DNA of 64,000 nucleotides from Halodurantibacterium flavum (GTDB taxonomy: Bacteria > Pseudomonadota > Alphaproteobacteria > Rhodobacterales > Rhodobacteraceae), in assembly GCF_042681825.1 (NCBI RefSeq), contig NZ_JBHUGH010000010.1:199203-263202 (forward strand), in the 5' to 3' direction. Each line of letters starts with the position of its first letter. The first letter of the stretch is position 1. Position numbers and translations under genes: made by a program. A model generated the notes under the pieces. That model was not told the origin of the DNA, searched no databases, and was given only the letters and a program-made list of their open reading frames with translations. This document shows positions 8,501 to 15,683 of the stretch, in pieces.

Positions 8501-9466
8501 ATGCGTCTGACCGTCACCCCCGACACGTTTCGCCTTGCGGAAGTCTTTACCATCAGCCGCGGCAGCCGGACGGAAACGCGCGTCCTGACCGTGCGGATCG
8601 GTGACGGCGCGCATGAGGGGTGGGGCGAATGCGTTCCCTATGCCCGCTATGGCGAAACGCTCGAAAGCGTCACGGCGCAGATCGAGGGGCTTTCGGTGCC
8701 GTTCGACCGGCAGGCGCTGCAGGGCCTTCTGCCTGCCGGGGCCGCGCGCAATGCGGTCGATTGCGCCCTGTGGGATCTTGAGGCCAAGACGACCGGCAAG
8801 AGGGTCTGGGAATTGGCGGGCCTTGCCGCGCCGGGGCCGGAGATTACGGCTTTTACCCTGTCGCTCGACACGCCCGAGCGGATGCAGGCCGCAGCGGCGC
8901 GCAACGCGCATCGCCCCGTGCTCAAGATCAAGCTGGGCACGCCCGACGACATGGCGCGGCTGGAGGCTGTGCGGGCCGGTGCGCCCTCGGCTCGGATCGT
9001 GGTGGATGCGAACGAAGGCTGGACAGCCGAGGTTTATTCCGAGCTTGCGCCGCATCTGCTGCGGCTGGGCGTGGCGATGGTCGAACAGCCGCTGCCCGCC
9101 GGGCAGGACGACATGCTGGCCGAGATCGCGCGCCCGCTGCCGGTCTGCGCGGATGAAAGCTGCCATGACCGCCACAGCCTGCCTGCCCTGAAGGGCAAGT
9201 ATGACATGGTGAACATCAAGCTCGACAAGACCGGCGGGCTGACCGAGGCGCTGGCGCTGAAGGCGCAGGCGCTGGCAGAGGGGTATCAGGTGATGGTCGG
9301 CTGCATGGTGGGGTCGTCGCTGGCGATGGCACCGGCGGTGCTGGTGGCGCAGGGCGTTGCGGTCACCGATCTTGACGGGCCGCTGCTTCTGGCGGAAGAC
9401 CGCGACCATCCGCTGCAATATGACGAGGCGGGCGTGCATCCCGCGCAGGCGGCGCTTTGGGGCTGA
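8501..9466 (+). CDS. dgcA: N-acetyl-D-glutamate racemase / dipeptide epimerase DgcA
   Basis: The 321-residue enolase-superfamily protein has the dipeptide-epimerase layout: an N-terminal capping domain and a barrel with a KIKLG strand (catalytic lysine near residue 146), VVDANEGW (metal-binding Asp) and DESCHD plus NIKLDKTGG (second catalytic lysine). It lacks a second-domain fusion and has normal length. It follows dgcN by 55 bases with GGAGAG before the ATG. In this context it probably interconverts N-acetyl-D-glutamate and N-acetyl-L-glutamate; a cell-wall L-Ala-D/L-Glu epimerase role is the main alternative, but that would not explain DgcN. Confidence 0.82.
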   Translation: MRLTVTPDTFRLAEVFTISRGSRTETRVLTVRIGDGAHEGWGECVPYARYGETLESVTAQIEGLSVPFDRQALQGLLPAGAARNAVDCALWDLEAKTTGKRVWELAGLAAPGPEITAFTLSLDTPERMQAAAARNAHRPVLKIKLGTPDDMARLEAVRAGAPSARIVVDANEGWTAEVYSELAPHLLRLGVAMVEQPLPAGQDDMLAEIARPLPVCADESCHDRHSLPALKGKYDMVNIKLDKTGGLTEALALKAQALAEGYQVMVGCMVGSSLAMAPAVLVAQGVAVTDLDGPLLLAEDRDHPLQYDEAGVHPAQAALWG

Positions 9467-9477
9467 AGGAGAGAATG

Positions 9478-10332
9478 ATGAGCCGGACTGTCTATGTGAA
9501 TGGCGACTACCTGCCGGAGGAAGAGGCAAAGGTCTCGATCTTTGACCGCGGCTTCCTGATGGCCGATGGCGTCTATGAGGTGACAAGCGTTCTTGGCGGC
9601 AAGCTCATCGACTTTGCGGGCCATGCCCGCCGGCTGGCACGCTCGCTGAACGAACTCGACATGAAGGCCCCGCTGACCGAGGATGAGTTGCTTGAGATCC
9701 ACCGCGAGCTGGTGGCGCGCAACGAACTTGTCGACGGGATGATCTATCTGCAGGTCACGCGCGGCGCGGCGGACCGGGATTTCGCCTTCCCCGTGGATGC
9801 CGAACCGACAGTGGTGCTTTTCACCCAGTCGAAGCCCGGTCTGGCCGATAATCCGGTCGCAAAGACGGGCATCAAGGTCATCTCGATCCCCGATATCCGC
9901 TGGGGGCGTCGCGACATCAAGACGGTGCAGCTTCTTTACCCGTCGATGGGCAAGATGATGGCCAAGAAGGCCGGGGCCGACGACGCCTGGCTGGTCGAGG
10001 ATGGCAAGGTGACCGAGGGCACCTCGAACAACGCCTATATCGTCAAGGGCGGCAAGATCATCACCCGGCAGTTGGGCAACGAGATCCTGCACGGGATTAC
10101 CCGTGCCGCCGTGCTGCGCTGCGCCCGCGAGGCGCAGATGGAGGTCGAGGAGCGCGCCTTTACCATCGAGGAAGCGCAGGCGGCGGATGAGGCCTTCATC
10201 ACCTCGGCTTCGGCTTTCGTGATGCCGGTGGTCGAGATCGACGGCGCGACGCTTGGCGACGGCAAGCCGGGCCGCGTGGCGGCGCGCCTGCGGGAAATCT
10301 ATCTGGATGAGATGCGCAAGGCTGCCGTCTGA
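9478..10332 (+). CDS. dat: D-amino-acid transaminase
   Basis: The 284-residue protein is a fold-type IV PLP transaminase that moves amino groups between D-amino acids and 2-oxo acids, typically D-Ala plus 2-oxoglutarate to D-Glu plus pyruvate. Visible motifs are FDRGFLMADGVYEV near the N-terminus, the PLP lysine in DIKTVQLL (about residue 148), and the phosphate-binding EGTSNNAY loop. Two adjacent ATGs (9475, 9478) follow AAGGAG; the second has the better spacing. It is the third gene of the dgc operon and would feed D-Glu into DgcN/DgcA. Branched-chain transaminase or aminodeoxychorismate lyase are less likely given the motifs and neighbours. Confidence 0.85.
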   Translation: MSRTVYVNGDYLPEEEAKVSIFDRGFLMADGVYEVTSVLGGKLIDFAGHARRLARSLNELDMKAPLTEDELLEIHRELVARNELVDGMIYLQVTRGAADRDFAFPVDAEPTVVLFTQSKPGLADNPVAKTGIKVISIPDIRWGRRDIKTVQLLYPSMGKMMAKKAGADDAWLVEDGKVTEGTSNNAYIVKGGKIITRQLGNEILHGITRAAVLRCAREAQMEVEERAFTIEEAQAADEAFITSASAFVMPVVEIDGATLGDGKPGRVAARLREIYLDEMRKAAV

Positions 10333-10416
10333 CAGCCGACGCATCCGCAAGAGGACCCTAAGGCGACAGGGGGCAAGGCCCCGCGGGCCTTCCGGGTCAG
10401 ACCTTCCGGATCAAGG

Positions 10417-10440
10417 GGCCGCGCAGTTGCGCGGCCTTTT
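10417..10440 (+). terminator. Rho-independent terminator of the dgc operon
   Basis: The stem GGCCGCGC / GCGCGGCC is perfect over eight pairs with an AGTT loop and is followed by TTTT. It sits about 85 bases after the transaminase stop and directly against the stop of the convergent DUF1244 gene. Confidence 0.85.
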
Positions 10441-10751
10441 CATTTCTCGCCGACGTTTTCCCGGAACGCGGTCTCGAAGGCCGCCTTCTGATCGTCCGAG
10501 GCTTCGCGCTGGTGGCGGGCACGCCAGTCGTCATACGGCATCCCATAGACGATCTCGCGGGCCTCTTCCTTGTCCATCTCGATGCCGCGCGCATTCGCGG
10601 CCTCCTGATACCAGCGGCTCAGGCAGTTGCGGCAGAACCCCGCCAGGTTCATCAGGTCGATGTTCTGCACCTCCGGGCGCTTTTCCAGCAGGTGCTCCAT
10701 CAGGCGGCGAAAGGCGGCGGCTTCCAGTTCGGTGCGGGTGGCGTCATCCAT
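10440..10751 (-). CDS. DUF1244 domain protein
   Basis: The 103-residue helical protein matches the DUF1244 family: FRRLMEHLLEKRPEVQNIDLM, then LAGFCRNCLSRWY with a conserved CxxC pair, then YGMPYDDWRARHQ. Families of this kind are common in alphaproteobacteria but have no established function. The start follows AGGAG by eight bases. It is downstream of the N-formylglutamate amidohydrolase gene, 20 bases away on the same strand, so the two are probably co-transcribed. Confidence 0.85.
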   Translation of the reverse strand: MDDATRTELEAAAFRRLMEHLLEKRPEVQNIDLMNLAGFCRNCLSRWYQEAANARGIEMDKEEAREIVYGMPYDDWRARHQREASDDQKAAFETAFRENVGEK

Positions 10752-10771
10752 CGGTCATCTCCTTTGTCGGA

Positions 10772-11512
10772 TCAAAGATTGGCCTTCGTCAGCGCGGCTT
10801 CAAGCAGGGGTGCCAGCCGCGCGGCCCATGCCTCGGCGTCCCCCGGCGAGGCGATCAGGTCGTTGCGCAGTTCGATCAGAACATTGGGCCGCCCCGGGGC
10901 AAGGGCATGGCGGTCGATGCTGTCGCCGGGAAGGTGCCCCAGATAGGGCTCGTTCTCGCCCACACAGAGGTCGGTCTCGGCATGAAGCAGGTCGAGAAGG
11001 GGACGCGCAAGTCGCACATCATCCGCGAAAAGGATACCGACATGCCAGGGCCGCGGGGGGCGCCCGCGCAGACATGGGGTAAAGCTGTGGATCGCCACGA
11101 TCACCGTATCGGGGCGCCGCCCGGCGAGCCTTTCAAGCGCCGCATGATAGGGGCGATAAAGTCGGTTGAGCCGATCCTCGCGTTCATTCGGCCCGACATG
11201 GCGGTTCGCGGGAATGATCGTGCCGTCGTAAAGCTTCATCACCAGCGTCGGGTCATCCTCGCCCCGGTTGGGGTCGATCACGAGACGCGAGAAGTCAGAG
11301 CGCAGGAAAGGGGCATCCAGCCGCGCCGCGAGCGCGCGCGCCAGATCCGCCGCACCCACGTCATAGGCGATATGCCGCGCCATATCCGCAGGCGCGATGC
11401 CCAGCGTGCCGCCATTGACCCACGGCGGCACGGTGTTCGACGCGTGGTCGCAGGTGATGAGCCAGCGCGCCGGACGCTCGGCGCCTTCCACGAAAAATGG
11501 CTGGTGCTGCAT
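10772..11512 (-). CDS. N-formylglutamate amidohydrolase family protein
   Basis: The 246-residue protein has the FGase signature: ITCDHASNTVPP near residue 22, a short DVGAADLAR stretch, SRLVIDPNR and HSFTP. The family hydrolyses N-formyl-L-glutamate at the end of one histidine degradation route, and some members act on other N-acylated acids. No hut genes are near. The D-glutamate salvage operon is convergent next door, which produces an N-acyl-glutamate, so action on that compound is a possible but untested alternative. The start at 11512 was chosen by homology; the frame extends 21 codons further upstream. Confidence 0.82.
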   Translation of the reverse strand: MQHQPFFVEGAERPARWLITCDHASNTVPPWVNGGTLGIAPADMARHIAYDVGAADLARALAARLDAPFLRSDFSRLVIDPNRGEDDPTLVMKLYDGTIIPANRHVGPNEREDRLNRLYRPYHAALERLAGRRPDTVIVAIHSFTPCLRGRPPRPWHVGILFADDVRLARPLLDLLHAETDLCVGENEPYLGHLPGDSIDRHALAPGRPNVLIELRNDLIASPGDAEAWAARLAPLLEAALTKANL

Positions 11513-11662
11513 TGTCTTTCCCTGTTTGTCACCTGCCTTTAACCGTCTGTAGGGTAAAGCGCCAGTTGCCCCCATGGGTGAATTCCGCCATACAGGCTGC
11601 GGCCCATCGCGATTTCAAACCTGATTTGAAACGCTGATACGAACACAGGGAAATGAGGCAGG

Positions 11663-13108
11663 ATGAGACGCCTTCGCAACGTAAAGATCGTGGCCACGCT
11701 GGGCCCTGCATCAAGCACCTATGAAACGATCCGGGCGCTGTTCGAGGCAGGGGCAGATGTGTTCCGCCTGAACATGAGCCATGGCAGCCATGATGAAATC
11801 GCCGCCCGGCACGCGATCATCCGGCAGATCGAGGCCGATATGGGCCGCCCGATCGGCATCCTTGCCGATCTTCAAGGTCCAAAGCTGCGGGTCGGCACCT
11901 TTGCCAATGGCGAGGAGATGCTGAACGCCGGTGCCGCCTTCCGTCTGGATCTCGATCCGGCCGAGGGCGATGTGAATCGCGTCTGTCTTCCCCACCGCGA
12001 GATTTTCGAGGCGCTGGAGCCGGGGGCAACGCTTTTGGTCAATGACGGCAAGATCCGCCTCAAGGTGAATGCCTGCGGTCCGGACTTTGCCGATTGCGTG
12101 GTGATCGCCGGCGGCATCATTTCGAACCGCAAGGGCGTGAACGTGCCCGACGTCGTGCTGCCGCTGGCCGCCCTGTCTGACAAGGACCGTCGCGATCTGG
12201 AATTCGTCTGCGAACTGGGGGTCGACTGGCTCGCGCTCTCGTTCGTGCAACGTGCCGCCGATGTCGATGAAGCGCGCGGCCTTGCACGCGGGCGGGCGGC
12301 GATCCTCTCGAAGATCGAGAAACCGGCGGCGGTGAAGGCCTATCCGGAGATTCTGGCGGTCTCCGACGGGATCATGGTGGCTCGGGGCGATCTGGGTGTC
12401 GAGTTGCCCGTCCAGAACGTGCCGCCGATTCAAAAGCGGTTGGTCCGCCTTGCCCGTGCGGCCGCCAAGCCGGTGATCGTCGCGACCCAGATGCTCGAAA
12501 GCATGATCGACAGCCCGATGCCGACCCGGGCCGAGGTGTCGGACGTCGCCACCGCCATCTATGAGGGGGCGGACGCCGTCATGCTCTCGGCCGAGAGCGC
12601 GGCGGGCAACTATCCGGTCGAGGCGGTGACGACGATGAACAACGTCGCCATCGAGGTCGAAAGCGACCAGACCTATCGCGACGTCATCGAGTCGAGCCGC
12701 AAGGTTGTTCGCAAGACCATCGCCGACGGTATCGTCGCCGCAGCCCGCGAAATCGCCGAGGCCACGGAGATCCGGGCGATCTGCTGTTTCACCCAGTCGG
12801 GCACGACCGGCTCGCTGGTGGCCCGTGAACGTCCGCGCGTTCCGATCATCGCGCTGACCTCCATCCGGGAAACGGCCCGCCGTCTCTCGCTGACCTGGGG
12901 CACCCATTGCGAGGTTGTCGATCCCGTCGACCGGTTCAAGGGCGCCGTGGTCAGCGCCGCACGGGTCGCACGCAACTACGGTTTTGCAACCGAGGCCGAC
13001 CAGATCGTCGTCACTGCCGGCGTGCCCTTCAATGTCGAGGGCACGACCAACATCCTGCGCGTGGCGCCTTGCGAAGAACGGTTGATTTACCGGACCGATC
13101 CCGAATAA
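11663..13108 (+). CDS. pyk: Pyruvate kinase
   Basis: The 481-residue protein converts phosphoenolpyruvate and ADP to pyruvate and ATP. It has the standard N-terminus (KIVATLGPASS), the barrel motifs FRLNMSHG, DLQGPKLR, ILSKIEKP with the catalytic lysine, VARGDLGVELP and ATQMLESMI, and the C-terminal allosteric domain with CCFTQSGTTGSLVARERP. Length is typical of bacterial type II-like enzymes. The ATG at 11663 follows AGGCAGG. It is divergent from the N-formylglutamate amidohydrolase. Confidence 0.97.
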   Translation: MRRLRNVKIVATLGPASSTYETIRALFEAGADVFRLNMSHGSHDEIAARHAIIRQIEADMGRPIGILADLQGPKLRVGTFANGEEMLNAGAAFRLDLDPAEGDVNRVCLPHREIFEALEPGATLLVNDGKIRLKVNACGPDFADCVVIAGGIISNRKGVNVPDVVLPLAALSDKDRRDLEFVCELGVDWLALSFVQRAADVDEARGLARGRAAILSKIEKPAAVKAYPEILAVSDGIMVARGDLGVELPVQNVPPIQKRLVRLARAAAKPVIVATQMLESMIDSPMPTRAEVSDVATAIYEGADAVMLSAESAAGNYPVEAVTTMNNVAIEVESDQTYRDVIESSRKVVRKTIADGIVAAAREIAEATEIRAICCFTQSGTTGSLVARERPRVPIIALTSIRETARRLSLTWGTHCEVVDPVDRFKGAVVSAARVARNYGFATEADQIVVTAGVPFNVEGTTNILRVAPCEERLIYRTDPE

Positions 13109-13138
13109 TGGCCGCATCACCTCTGGCGCGGGGGCAGG

Positions 13139-13363
13139 ATGGCCGTCGATCTGATGCTGGTTGCGGGGCTGGTTCTGGCGGGCTTCGGCATCGTTCTGAT
13201 CGCCGGCGCCTATGCCGATGAACGGCGCCCGAGGTCGGGCTTTGTGCTGACCCTGCTTGGCGCGGGGTTGATCGGCGGTGGGTTCTACCTGCACCCCGGA
13301 CCGGCGGCCCCCGGCCTGATCGCCGAGGCCGTGATCCATGTCCTTGCCCGCATCGTGAACTGA
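13139..13363 (+). CDS. Small two-TM membrane protein, unknown
   Basis: The 74-residue product has two hydrophobic segments (about residues 5-25 and 33-52) separated by a charged ADERRPRSG loop, which suggests a hairpin membrane protein. It follows pyk by 30 bases and has in-frame codon use like its neighbours. I recognise no domain. Alphaproteobacterial genomes often carry a small open frame here before rpmI, but I cannot assign a function. Confidence 0.6.
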   Translation: MAVDLMLVAGLVLAGFGIVLIAGAYADERRPRSGFVLTLLGAGLIGGGFYLHPGPAAPGLIAEAVIHVLARIVN

Positions 13364-13370
13364 TTTCCGC

Positions 13371-13399
13371 TTGCCAAGCCGGGGCGGGCCGCCTATACG
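13371..13399 (+). promoter_or_regulatory. Sigma-70-type promoter for rpmI-rplT
   Basis: TTGCCA and TATACG are separated by 17 bases, close to the vegetative consensus, about 75 bases upstream of the rpmI ATG. Confidence 0.65.
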
Positions 13400-13474
13400 C
13401 CCCGCTCTATACCCGCGCGTCCGGCCCATGTGGCATGCCGAGTCGCGCGTAAACCGCCTGAAAAGGAGATGGAA

Positions 13475-13675
13475 ATGCCCAAGATGAAGACCAAGTCCAG
13501 CGCCAAGAAGCGCTTCAAGATGACCGCGACCGGCAAGGTCAAGGTCGGTCAGGCCGGCAAACGGCATGGCATGATCAAGCGGACGACCAAGTTCATCCGT
13601 GACGCTCGTGGGACGACGGTGCTTTCGGCACCCGACACCAAGATCGTCAAGACCTACATGCCCTACGACCGCTAA
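13475..13675 (+). CDS. rpmI: 50S ribosomal protein L35
   Basis: The 66-residue, strongly basic protein starts MPKMKTKSSAKKRFKMT, the conserved L35 N-terminus, and contains the GKRHGMIKR-type block. It is part of the large ribosomal subunit. AAGGAG lies before the ATG at 13475. An open frame back to 13430 is leader sequence. rplT follows 12 bases downstream in the usual rpmI-rplT operon; infC, which often precedes rpmI, is absent here. Confidence 0.97.
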   Translation: MPKMKTKSSAKKRFKMTATGKVKVGQAGKRHGMIKRTTKFIRDARGTTVLSAPDTKIVKTYMPYDR

Positions 13676-13687
13676 GGAGGCTGGACA

Positions 13688-14053
13688 ATGGCACGCGTTA
13701 AATCCGGCAAGGTTACCCACGCCCGTCACCGCAAGGTCGTCAAGGCCGCCAAGGGCTATTACGCCGCCCGTGGCACGAACTTCCGCACGGCCACGCAGGC
13801 GGTGGACAAGGCCAACCAATACGCCACCCGCGACCGCAAGACCCGCAAGCGCAATTTCCGCGCGCTCTGGATTCAGCGGATCAACGCCGCAGTGCGCGAG
13901 ATCGACCCGGCGCTGACCTATTCGCGCTTCATCAACGCGCTGGCCGTGGCCGGGATCGAGGTGGACCGCAAGGTTCTCGCCGATCTCGCGGTGCATGAGC
14001 CCGAGGCGTTCGGCGCCATCGTGACCCGCGCCAAGGCCGCCGTCGCCGCCTGA
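13688..14053 (+). CDS. rplT: 50S ribosomal protein L20
   Basis: The 121-residue basic protein begins MARVKSGKVTHARHRKVVK and contains RALWIQRINAAVRE, both diagnostic of L20, an early 23S rRNA-binding assembly protein. A strong AAGGAGG precedes the ATG. A good hairpin with T-run follows the stop, so rpmI-rplT forms its own unit even though pheS is next. Confidence 0.97.
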   Translation: MARVKSGKVTHARHRKVVKAAKGYYAARGTNFRTATQAVDKANQYATRDRKTRKRNFRALWIQRINAAVREIDPALTYSRFINALAVAGIEVDRKVLADLAVHEPEAFGAIVTRAKAAVAA

Positions 14054-14077
14054 GGCTGCGACCGCTGCGAAAACCGC

Positions 14078-14108
14078 AACCCCGTCTGCCCCGGCAGGCG
14101 GGGTTTTT
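14078..14108 (+). terminator. Rho-independent terminator after rplT
   Basis: The arms CCCCGTCTGCC and GGCAGGCGGGG pair with one G-T wobble around a tight loop and are followed by TTTTT. Confidence 0.85.
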
Positions 14109-14122
14109 CTTGTGCCCCGCGC

Positions 14123-14150
14123 TTGCAATCAAGGCGCTCTGTGCTATCCC
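14123..14150 (+). promoter_or_regulatory. Putative sigma-70-type promoter for pheS
   Basis: TTGCAA and TATCCC are separated by 16 bases and end about 28 bases before the pheS ATG, just after the rplT terminator. The -10 match is only moderate. Confidence 0.5.
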
Positions 14151-14178
14151 CGGCGCGCAATGACTGCATGAGGGCGCC

Positions 14179-15261
14179 ATGGAACATCTCGACGCGTTGA
14201 AGGCCAGGTTTCTGGAGGGCATCGGCGGTGCCCGGGATGAGGCCGCGCTGGAAGAGCTTCGTCTGGCAGCACTCGGCAAGAGGGGCGAAGTCAGCCTCAG
14301 GATGCGCGAACTGGGCAAGATGACGCCCGAAGAACGGCAGGTGGCGGGGCCCGCGCTCAACGCGCTCAAGGACGAAATCGACGCCGCGCTGAGGGCGAAA
14401 AAGGCAGCGCTTGCCGATGCCGCGTTGAACGAACGGCTGCAGGCCGAATGGCTCGACGTGACGCTGCCGGGCCGTCCGCGCCGCATGGGCACCATCCACC
14501 CCGTCAGCCAGGTGATGGAGGAACTGACGGCGATCTTTGCCGATATGGGCTTTTCCGTGGCCGAGGGGCCGCAGGTCGAAAGCGACTGGTATAACTTCGA
14601 CGCGCTCAACATCGCGCCGGAACACCCGGCCCGGCAGGAGCATGACACGTTCTTCATGCACCGCGCCCCCGGCGACGACCGCCCGCCGCATGTGCTGCGC
14701 ACCCATACCAGCCCGGTTCAGGTGCGGGCGATGCTGGCTCAGGGCGCGCCGATCCGCGTGATCGCGCCGGGCCGCGTCTATCGCATGGACATGGACCAGA
14801 CCCATACGCCGATGTTCCACCAGGTCGAGGGGCTGGCGATCGACCGCGATCTGTCGATGGCCAACCTGAAATGGGTGCTGGAGGAATTCTGCCGCGCCTT
14901 CTTCGAGGTCGATCAGGTCGAACTGCGCTTCCGCGCCAGCCACTTCCCCTTCACCGAGCCGTCGGCCGAGGTCGATATCCGCTGTTCCTGGGAAGGCGGG
15001 CAGCTCAAGATCGGGCAGGGCGACAGCTGGATGGAGATCCTTGGGTCCGGCATGGTGCACCCGCATGTGCTGCGGTCCGGCGGGATCGACCCGAATGAAT
15101 GGCAGGGCTTTGCCTTTGGCATGGGCATCGACCGGATCGCCATGCTGAAATACGGCATCCCCGACCTCCGCGCCTTCTTCGAGAGCGACCTGCGCTGGCT
15201 GCGGAACTACGGCTTCGCGGCGCTCGACATGCCGAGCCTGCCGGGGGGGCTGAGCAGGTGA
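14179..15261 (+). CDS. pheS: Phenylalanine--tRNA ligase subunit alpha
   Basis: The 360-residue protein is the catalytic alpha subunit that charges tRNA-Phe. The N-terminal coiled-coil region is followed by the class II core: HPVSQVMEEL, GPQVESDWYNFDALN, RTHTSPVQVR (motif 2), FHQVEGLAID and GFAFGMGIDRIAMLKYG (motif 3). Length is normal. Its TGA overlaps the GTG start of an unusual small membrane protein rather than leading straight to pheT. Confidence 0.96.
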   Translation: MEHLDALKARFLEGIGGARDEAALEELRLAALGKRGEVSLRMRELGKMTPEERQVAGPALNALKDEIDAALRAKKAALADAALNERLQAEWLDVTLPGRPRRMGTIHPVSQVMEELTAIFADMGFSVAEGPQVESDWYNFDALNIAPEHPARQEHDTFFMHRAPGDDRPPHVLRTHTSPVQVRAMLAQGAPIRVIAPGRVYRMDMDQTHTPMFHQVEGLAIDRDLSMANLKWVLEEFCRAFFEVDQVELRFRASHFPFTEPSAEVDIRCSWEGGQLKIGQGDSWMEILGSGMVHPHVLRSGGIDPNEWQGFAFGMGIDRIAMLKYGIPDLRAFFESDLRWLRNYGFAALDMPSLPGGLSR

Positions 15262-15683
15262 GGTGGGATGAGAAGGCGGAGAGGCTCCTGCTGGAGATTC
15301 TCGAGAAGTCGGCTCCGTCCAGGGTGGCATTTCTAGTGAATGATGATCGAGCGTCCTATCGCTGGACGACGGATCACTCCGTACCAAAGCCAGAGGGCGC
15401 AGCGATCCCTTTGCAAGGCGTGGAAGTGCGGTACTACCTGCGACAGTTTGGGGAGCAGCGATGGGCGGAAATCCATGAGTCTCAGGGCGGCGACTTTCGA
15501 CACACCTTGCTTATGCTTCCGGGATTCGAGAGGTTGCGCGATCTACGGTCAAACATGCCCCTCAGCAGATTACGAAGGTGGCTTGCCTCTGCGAGCTCTC
15601 AGCTTCTGATTTCGGTCGGTCTCCCGATCATAACGACCATTTTGACGATCATCGTCATGAACCGTCTCGGGATAACACAATGA
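15258..15683 (+). CDS. Unknown single-TM protein inserted between pheS and pheT
   Basis: The 141-residue product starts with a GTG that overlaps the pheS stop (GTGA) and ends in ATGA overlapping the pheT start, so it is translationally coupled on both sides. The N-terminal ~110 residues are soluble and mixed charge (RWDEKAERLLLEILEKS at the start); residues about 112-137 (LLISVGLPIITTILTIIVMN) form a C-terminal membrane segment with a short tail, as in a tail-anchored protein. GC content and codon use look lower than in pheS and pheT, suggesting later acquisition. I recognise no family. Confidence 0.7.
   Translation: MRWDEKAERLLLEILEKSAPSRVAFLVNDDRASYRWTTDHSVPKPEGAAIPLQGVEVRYYLRQFGEQRWAEIHESQGGDFRHTLLMLPGFERLRDLRSNMPLSRLRRWLASASSQLLISVGLPIITTILTIIVMNRLGITQ

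Noticed and set aside
11711..14128. 805-residue antisense open frame over pyk and rplT
   Set aside because: It is exactly opposite well-conserved genes; its composition (His/Gly/Asp-rich) is that expected of a GC-rich shadow frame.
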